In this document: piece after piece, positions 5,800-6,292 of the stretch
Layout: each line of letters starts with the position of its first letter
How positions within the stretch are numbered: position 1 is the stretch's first letter
Assembly: GCA_003233475.1 (NCBI GenBank)
Contig: QILU01000092.1
Span: 1-6,292, forward strand
Reading direction: 5' to 3'
Source of the DNA: Ahrensia sp.
Lineage (GTDB): Bacteria > Pseudomonadota > Alphaproteobacteria > Rhizobiales > Rhizobiaceae
Length of the DNA stretch: 6,292 bases
Made by a program: the position numbers and the translations under genes
The notes under the pieces: generated by a model
What the model saw: only the letters and a program-made list of their open reading frames with translations
Databases searched by the model: none
What the model was told of the DNA's origin: nothing

Positions 5800-6292
5800 T
5801 TAATTTTCTGCCCGCGGTTTTGTTGCCCGCAATAGGCATTGCATGAAGCTGTGATCGTCTTCCTGGATGGTATCCGTATTGGAGCGAATACCCAGCCGAA
5901 TAAAACCGTTCTCCAATTGGATCGGTGTATCGGCAATCAGGCTGCGCAGCCTGTCCACGAACTGTAAGGCACCGGAAAGGGTTGTTTCCGGCAGCAGGAT
6001 AGCAATTTCTGTCTGGCTGATACGCCCGGCAATATCGGTGCCCGCCCGGCAGGCGCTTTCACACACTTGGGCGAGCCCCGCCATGGCTTTATCGCCGGAG
6101 CTTGCCCCATGGGATTGGACAATTTTGTAAAAGCCGTGAACTTCTGCCACCGCTATTGAAAGCGCATGCCCATACCTGCGGCTGCGTTGAAATTCAGCAG
6201 CACCCCGTTCCAGCAGATAGGCCCTGTTTGGAAGCCCGGTATCGGCATCAAAATTAGCCGTGCGCTCCAGTTTTTTGACACGATGGCGCAAT
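5800..6292 (-). CDS. Degenerate GGDEF-domain protein, C-terminal part (cut by window edge)
   Basis: The visible 164 codons form most of a GGDEF-fold domain and the protein's C terminus; the reading frame runs off the right end, so the start and any sensory domain lie outside. The TTG at 6291 is not a credible start. The fold is marked by NFDADTGLPNR (residues 13-23 of the visible part) and by GRISQTEIAILLPET (89-103). The catalytic positions have decayed: the GGDEF signature reads SQTEI (92-96), the metal-binding DxD reads ExH (50 and 52), and the usual Asn-Asp after FK-x-I is Val-Gln (58-59). The product-inhibition RxxD also lacks its Arg. It therefore should not make cyclic di-GMP and probably acts as a structural, GTP-binding or partner-binding domain. 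It ends 33 bases from the convergent tRNA gene. The domain call is firm; the role is unknown. Confidence 0.82.
   Translation of the reverse strand, partial: LRHRVKKLERTANFDADTGLPNRAYLLERGAAEFQRSRRYGHALSIAVAEVHGFYKIVQSHGASSGDKAMAGLAQVCESACRAGTDIAGRISQTEIAILLPETTLSGALQFVDRLRSLIADTPIQLENGFIRLGIRSNTDTIQEDDHSFMQCLLRATKPRAEN

Noticed and set aside
1..6292. CRISPR arrays, insertion sequences, prophage or toxin-antitoxin genes.
   Set aside because: No regularly spaced repeats, transposase or integrase motifs, flanking direct repeats or small paired genes were seen; no integrase follows the tRNA within the window.

Overview
The window looks like a chromosomal segment of an alphaproteobacterium, most likely of the order Hyphomicrobiales (Rhizobiales). 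Four signs point there. The sensor kinase has the sequence style of the PdhS/PleC/DivJ family. The histidine tRNA has A73 and no encoded G-1. An Irr-type iron operator (ICE motif) lies upstream of an iron transporter gene. The base composition is moderate and the promoters have a CTTGAC-type -35. The genus cannot be told from the sequence.

Layout, left to right. Positions 1-248 hold no convincing protein gene, but contain a strong plus-strand rho-independent terminator (200-231), an imperfect palindrome (109-144) and a TATAAT box (49-54); together they could form a small RNA gene or the 3' end of a gene lying to the left. Positions 249-1907 (minus) encode a complete two-lobed Fe(III) ABC transporter permease of the FbpB/SfuB type, with no fbpA or fbpC beside it. 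The 1908-2084 gap carries a plausible minus-strand promoter and, upstream of it, a near-perfect Irr box. Positions 2085 to about 5392 (minus) encode a large, soluble, multi-PAS histidine kinase of the PdhS type, split into two overlapping reading frames by a -1 shift near 4604. Positions 5408-5690 are intergenic and carry at most a tRNA promoter. A plus-strand tRNA-His(GTG) lies at 5691-5766. Positions 5800-6292 (minus) hold the C-terminal part of a protein with a degenerate GGDEF domain, cut by the window edge.

Functionally, the kinase would belong to the DivK/CtrA cell-cycle phosphorelay, if it is intact in the organism. The permease would import ferric iron under Irr control. The degenerate GGDEF protein cannot be a standard diguanylate cyclase. 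There is no obvious shared pathway. The most checkable points are the kinase frameshift, the Irr box, the possible small RNA and the degenerate GGDEF site. I found no clear sign of a wholly new multi-gene system.
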